A DNA stretch of 15,010 nt from Aquimarina sp. (GTDB lineage Bacteria; Bacteroidota; Bacteroidia; Flavobacteriales; Flavobacteriaceae). Made by a program: the position numbers and the translations under genes. Location of the stretch: the NCBI GenBank assembly GCA_011524575.1, contig WTKB01000156.1:1-15010 (forward strand). Direction: 5' to 3'. The notes below the pieces were generated by a model that was given only the letters and a program-made list of their open reading frames with translations, was not told the DNA's origin and made no database searches. Below are positions 12,904 through 15,010 of this stretch, piece after piece; position 1 is the first letter of the stretch; each line of letters starts with the position of its first letter.

Positions 12904-14520
12904 CTATTGTAATGCTTTAGCCATTACATGGTATCTTGGGTCTTCAACACTCTCCTCAATAACTTCATTAATATTTGGTGAGGCTTTACGCATTAAATTT
13001 TTACACTCCGTACTTAAGTGTTTTAATTTAACATTTTTTCCCTTGTTTTTGTATTTTTCTACCAGTACATTGATAGCTTCTAAAGCAGAGTGATCAGCAA
13101 TTCGAGCTTCAATAAAATCAATTTCTATATTTTCTGGGTCGTTATTGATATCAAATTTAGCATTAAAGCTTTGGATACTTCCAAAAAATACAGTCCCCCA
13201 AACATCATAAACTTTTGTGCCATCTTCTTTAATTTTTCGATTTACACGTACTCTTTTAGCACTTTCCCAAGAAAATACTAATGCCGATATAATAACTCCT
13301 GAAATTACTGCAATGGCTAAATCTACAAAAACTGTAATTGTCGATACAGCAATAAGTACAAAAGCATCAGATTTTGGGATACGTCTTAAAATTCTAAAAC
13401 TACTCCATGCAAAGGTTTCTATTACCATCATAAACATTACTCCTACAAGTGCTGCAATAGGAACCATTTCTATATAAGTATCCATAAAAAGAATGAAGAT
13501 AATTAAAGTTACTGCCATAGAAATTCCAGAAAGTCTTCCACGTCCTTTAGAGTTGATGTTAATCATGGTTTGTCCAATCATACCACAGCCAGCAGTTCCT
13601 CCAAATAGCCCACTTATGGTATTGGAAAAACCTTGAGCTAAACATTCTTTGTTTCCATCTCCACGTGTTTCTGTGATTTCATCCACTAAATTTAGTGTCA
13701 TTAAGGTTTCAATAAGTCCTACTGCTGCTGCTAGTAACGCATAAGGTGTAATGAATTTTAGGGTATCTAGAGTGAAAGGTAAGTACTTCCAAAGTTCTAA
13801 GTTAGGTGTAGGAAATTTCCCTTTAAGTCCATCTCCACCACCTTCACGGATGTAAGAGCCCACAGTAGATATATCTAGATCTAAGCCAATTTTTATGAAA
13901 GTTACTACTAAAATTGCGGTAAGTGCAGCAGGTAATTTTTTAGTAAACTTTATTTTTGGTAGCATATAAACTAATGCCATAGTAACAAGTACCATCAATC
14001 CCATACTAAGTAATTCCCCTTGAGGCATTAAATTTTCTATTCCTGTAGCTAAGTCTTTGCGGTAAAACATTTTAAGTTGTGCCAGAAATATCACAATAGC
14101 AAGTCCGTTTACAAATCCCATCATTACAGGGTGCGGGATGAGCCTTACAAACCTTCCCAGTTTAAAAACTCCTGCTATTAGTTGAATCGCTCCCATTAAA
14201 ATAACCGTTGCTAATAGGTAATAATACCCCATGTTTTGTACGGGTTCTTCAAAGTTTAGTCCTCGTGCATTTCCTTCAATAATTAAATTGATCAGTACTA
14301 CAGCAACTGCTCCAGCAGCTCCAGAAATAAGCCCTGGACGCCCTCCAAAAATAGCAGCAATAAGCCCTACCATAAATGCCCCTGAAAGAGCTACTAGTGG
14401 ATCAATACCCAAAACAAAGGCAAATGCGACTACTTCGGGTATCATTGCAAGTGAAGTAGTAATTCCTGCGGTAATATCATTTTTTACACTTGAAGAGCCT
14501 GCTGCAAAGTATTTTTTCAA
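12904..14520 (-). CDS. SulP family inorganic anion transporter with STAS domain, TTG start
   Basis: An inner-membrane transporter of 538 aa with about a dozen hydrophobic segments between residues 18 and 420 and a cytosolic STAS domain (about 436-510). Signature stretches are AMIPEVVAFAFVLGIDPLVAL (25-45), the GGRPGLISGAAGAVAVVL motif (59-76), IPHPVMMGFVNGLA (128-141) and MIGQTMININSKGRGRLSG (314-332). This last motif is typical of the bacterial subfamily that includes sulfate and bicarbonate (BicA-like) carriers, so the substrate is sulfate, bicarbonate or another anion; sequence alone does not decide. The STAS loop contains DHSALEAI (476-483). Its start is TTG 14520 (MKKYF), as no in-frame ATG lies between the upstream stop and residue 26. 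The gene starts 16 nt after the stop of the 149-aa protein. No cysteine, sulfate-assimilation or carbonic anhydrase gene is adjacent. Confidence 0.92.
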   Translation of the reverse strand: MKKYFAAGSSSVKNDITAGITTSLAMIPEVVAFAFVLGIDPLVALSGAFMVGLIAAIFGGRPGLISGAAGAVAVVLINLIIEGNARGLNFEEPVQNMGYYYLLATVILMGAIQLIAGVFKLGRFVRLIPHPVMMGFVNGLAIVIFLAQLKMFYRKDLATGIENLMPQGELLSMGLMVLVTMALVYMLPKIKFTKKLPAALTAILVVTFIKIGLDLDISTVGSYIREGGGDGLKGKFPTPNLELWKYLPFTLDTLKFITPYALLAAAVGLIETLMTLNLVDEITETRGDGNKECLAQGFSNTISGLFGGTAGCGMIGQTMININSKGRGRLSGISMAVTLIIFILFMDTYIEMVPIAALVGVMFMMVIETFAWSSFRILRRIPKSDAFVLIAVSTITVFVDLAIAVISGVIISALVFSWESAKRVRVNRKIKEDGTKVYDVWGTVFFGSIQSFNAKFDINNDPENIEIDFIEARIADHSALEAINVLVEKYKNKGKNVKLKHLSTECKNLMRKASPNINEVIEESVEDPRYHVMAKALQ

Positions 14521-14536
14521 AACTATAGAGTTAAAT

Positions 14537-14986
14537 TTATAAAATAATAGAAGTCACAAAAATAAAGGTTTTTAAATTACTAAGTGTATATTTACTGTTA
14601 CTTAAATAGGGACCTTGTGGAAATCTAGTGGCAGAGGTAAGATGACGACTGTCAAAAGGTACACTATCACCAAAGCGGGTGATATCTGGAGGTAATTCTG
14701 GGTACGGAGGTGGTGGATCGTGTCTGTAAGTAGGTGTTTGTATTTGTGTTTGATTTCTTGATTGAGTACCTGTTTTATTACTTAATGTTTCTGCTAATTT
14801 ATCGGGATTTTCATATAGTTCTTTTGCCCATATCTTTCTTTTAGTAAGGTCTACTTGAGAGCTGGTAGCGGCATAGATTTTTTTACACAAATCTGGTGTA
14901 AAGCGATCGTGATTGATTTGTTCATTATCAAAACCCAATAGTAATTTAGCTACTATCTTATAAGGGTTTCCTTGGTTCAATGCCAT
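14537..14986 (-). CDS. Unrecognised 149-aa protein with a polyproline segment
   Basis: I do not recognise this protein. It begins MALNQGNPYKIVAKLLLGFD and the first ~70 residues look helical and mixed-charge. A Gln/Thr-rich linker follows (about 71-90), then a proline run PPPPYPELPP (91-100) of the kind expected to need EF-P during translation, then a polar segment, and a hydrophobic C-terminal stretch FIFVTSIIL (141-149), too short for a standard membrane helix. There is no signal peptide. The initial ATG at 14986 is acceptable. The gene is followed 16 nt later by the SulP gene, so they may be cotranscribed. Composition up to about residue 115 looks genuine; the last 35 residues could be an out-of-frame tail from a recent frameshift. 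A small domain with linker, as in adaptor or effector-associated proteins, is a guess only. Confidence 0.6.
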   Translation of the reverse strand: MALNQGNPYKIVAKLLLGFDNEQINHDRFTPDLCKKIYAATSSQVDLTKRKIWAKELYENPDKLAETLSNKTGTQSRNQTQIQTPTYRHDPPPPYPELPPDITRFGDSVPFDSRHLTSATRFPQGPYLSNSKYTLSNLKTFIFVTSIIL

Positions 14987-15010
14987 TTTTTTTGCTGTAG
15001 TTGTATTTTA

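Noticed and set aside
14231..14542. Plus-strand open frame of 103 aa over the SulP N-terminus
   Set aside because: Its Ala/Pro/Ser-rich product mirrors the complement of transmembrane codons; the SulP gene is clear on the other strand.
1..15010. CRISPR array, tRNA/rRNA genes, prophage, transposase, toxin-antitoxin or known defence genes
   Set aside because: No regularly spaced repeats, cloverleaf-like segments or relevant protein motifs were found; all long genes are assigned to housekeeping families except the 149-aa protein.

Overview
The window reads as chromosomal housekeeping DNA from a member of the Bacteroidota, most likely a Flavobacteriia species. The evidence is the low GC content, protein sequences of flavobacterial type (Map, SmpB, FabH, bL28, the DUF4295 protein), the characteristic TAnnTTTG -7 promoter boxes, and the absence of convincing Shine-Dalgarno sequences. 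I see no tRNA, rRNA, CRISPR array, insertion sequence, phage gene or recognisable defence or secretion system.

Layout. The left part (1-3121, plus strand) carries gpmI (glycolysis), map (N-terminal Met removal) and smpB (trans-translation), ending at a strong terminator. From 3187 to the right edge every gene is on the minus strand. Read in transcription order from the right edge, these are: (i) a likely operon of an unrecognised 149-aa protein, a SulP anion transporter, fabH, recR and a GT2 glycosyltransferase, with gaps of 7-37 nt, closed by a perfect palindrome at 9976-10028; (ii) a lipoyl-dependent 2-oxoacid dehydrogenase E2 gene with its own candidate promoter; (iii) a DnaQ-like exonuclease, a degenerate fumarylacetoacetate-hydrolase-like protein, an Hpt phosphotransfer protein and cinA; (iv) rpmB-rpmG-DUF4295, a ribosomal protein operon with a promoter and a terminator; (v) ftsY, converging on smpB.

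Functionally, the centre of the window concerns protein synthesis and quality control (bL28, bL33, the DUF4295 protein, FtsY, SmpB, Map). Around it lie central metabolism (GpmI, E2), lipid synthesis (FabH), DNA maintenance (RecR, exonuclease, CinA) and envelope or transport functions (GT2, SulP).

I found no complete undescribed system. The points worth a second look are: a dispersed palindromic repeat family (AGAGCTTG-TTTAAAC arms) at four gene boundaries; a FAH-family protein that has lost most metal and catalytic residues; a bL33 with an internal insertion of about 16 residues; an E2 with Asn in place of the usual active-site Asp; a perfect 26-bp-arm palindrome covering a stop codon next to repeated ATCAATTG sites; two or three TTG start codons in one operon; and an orphan protein with a polyproline segment.
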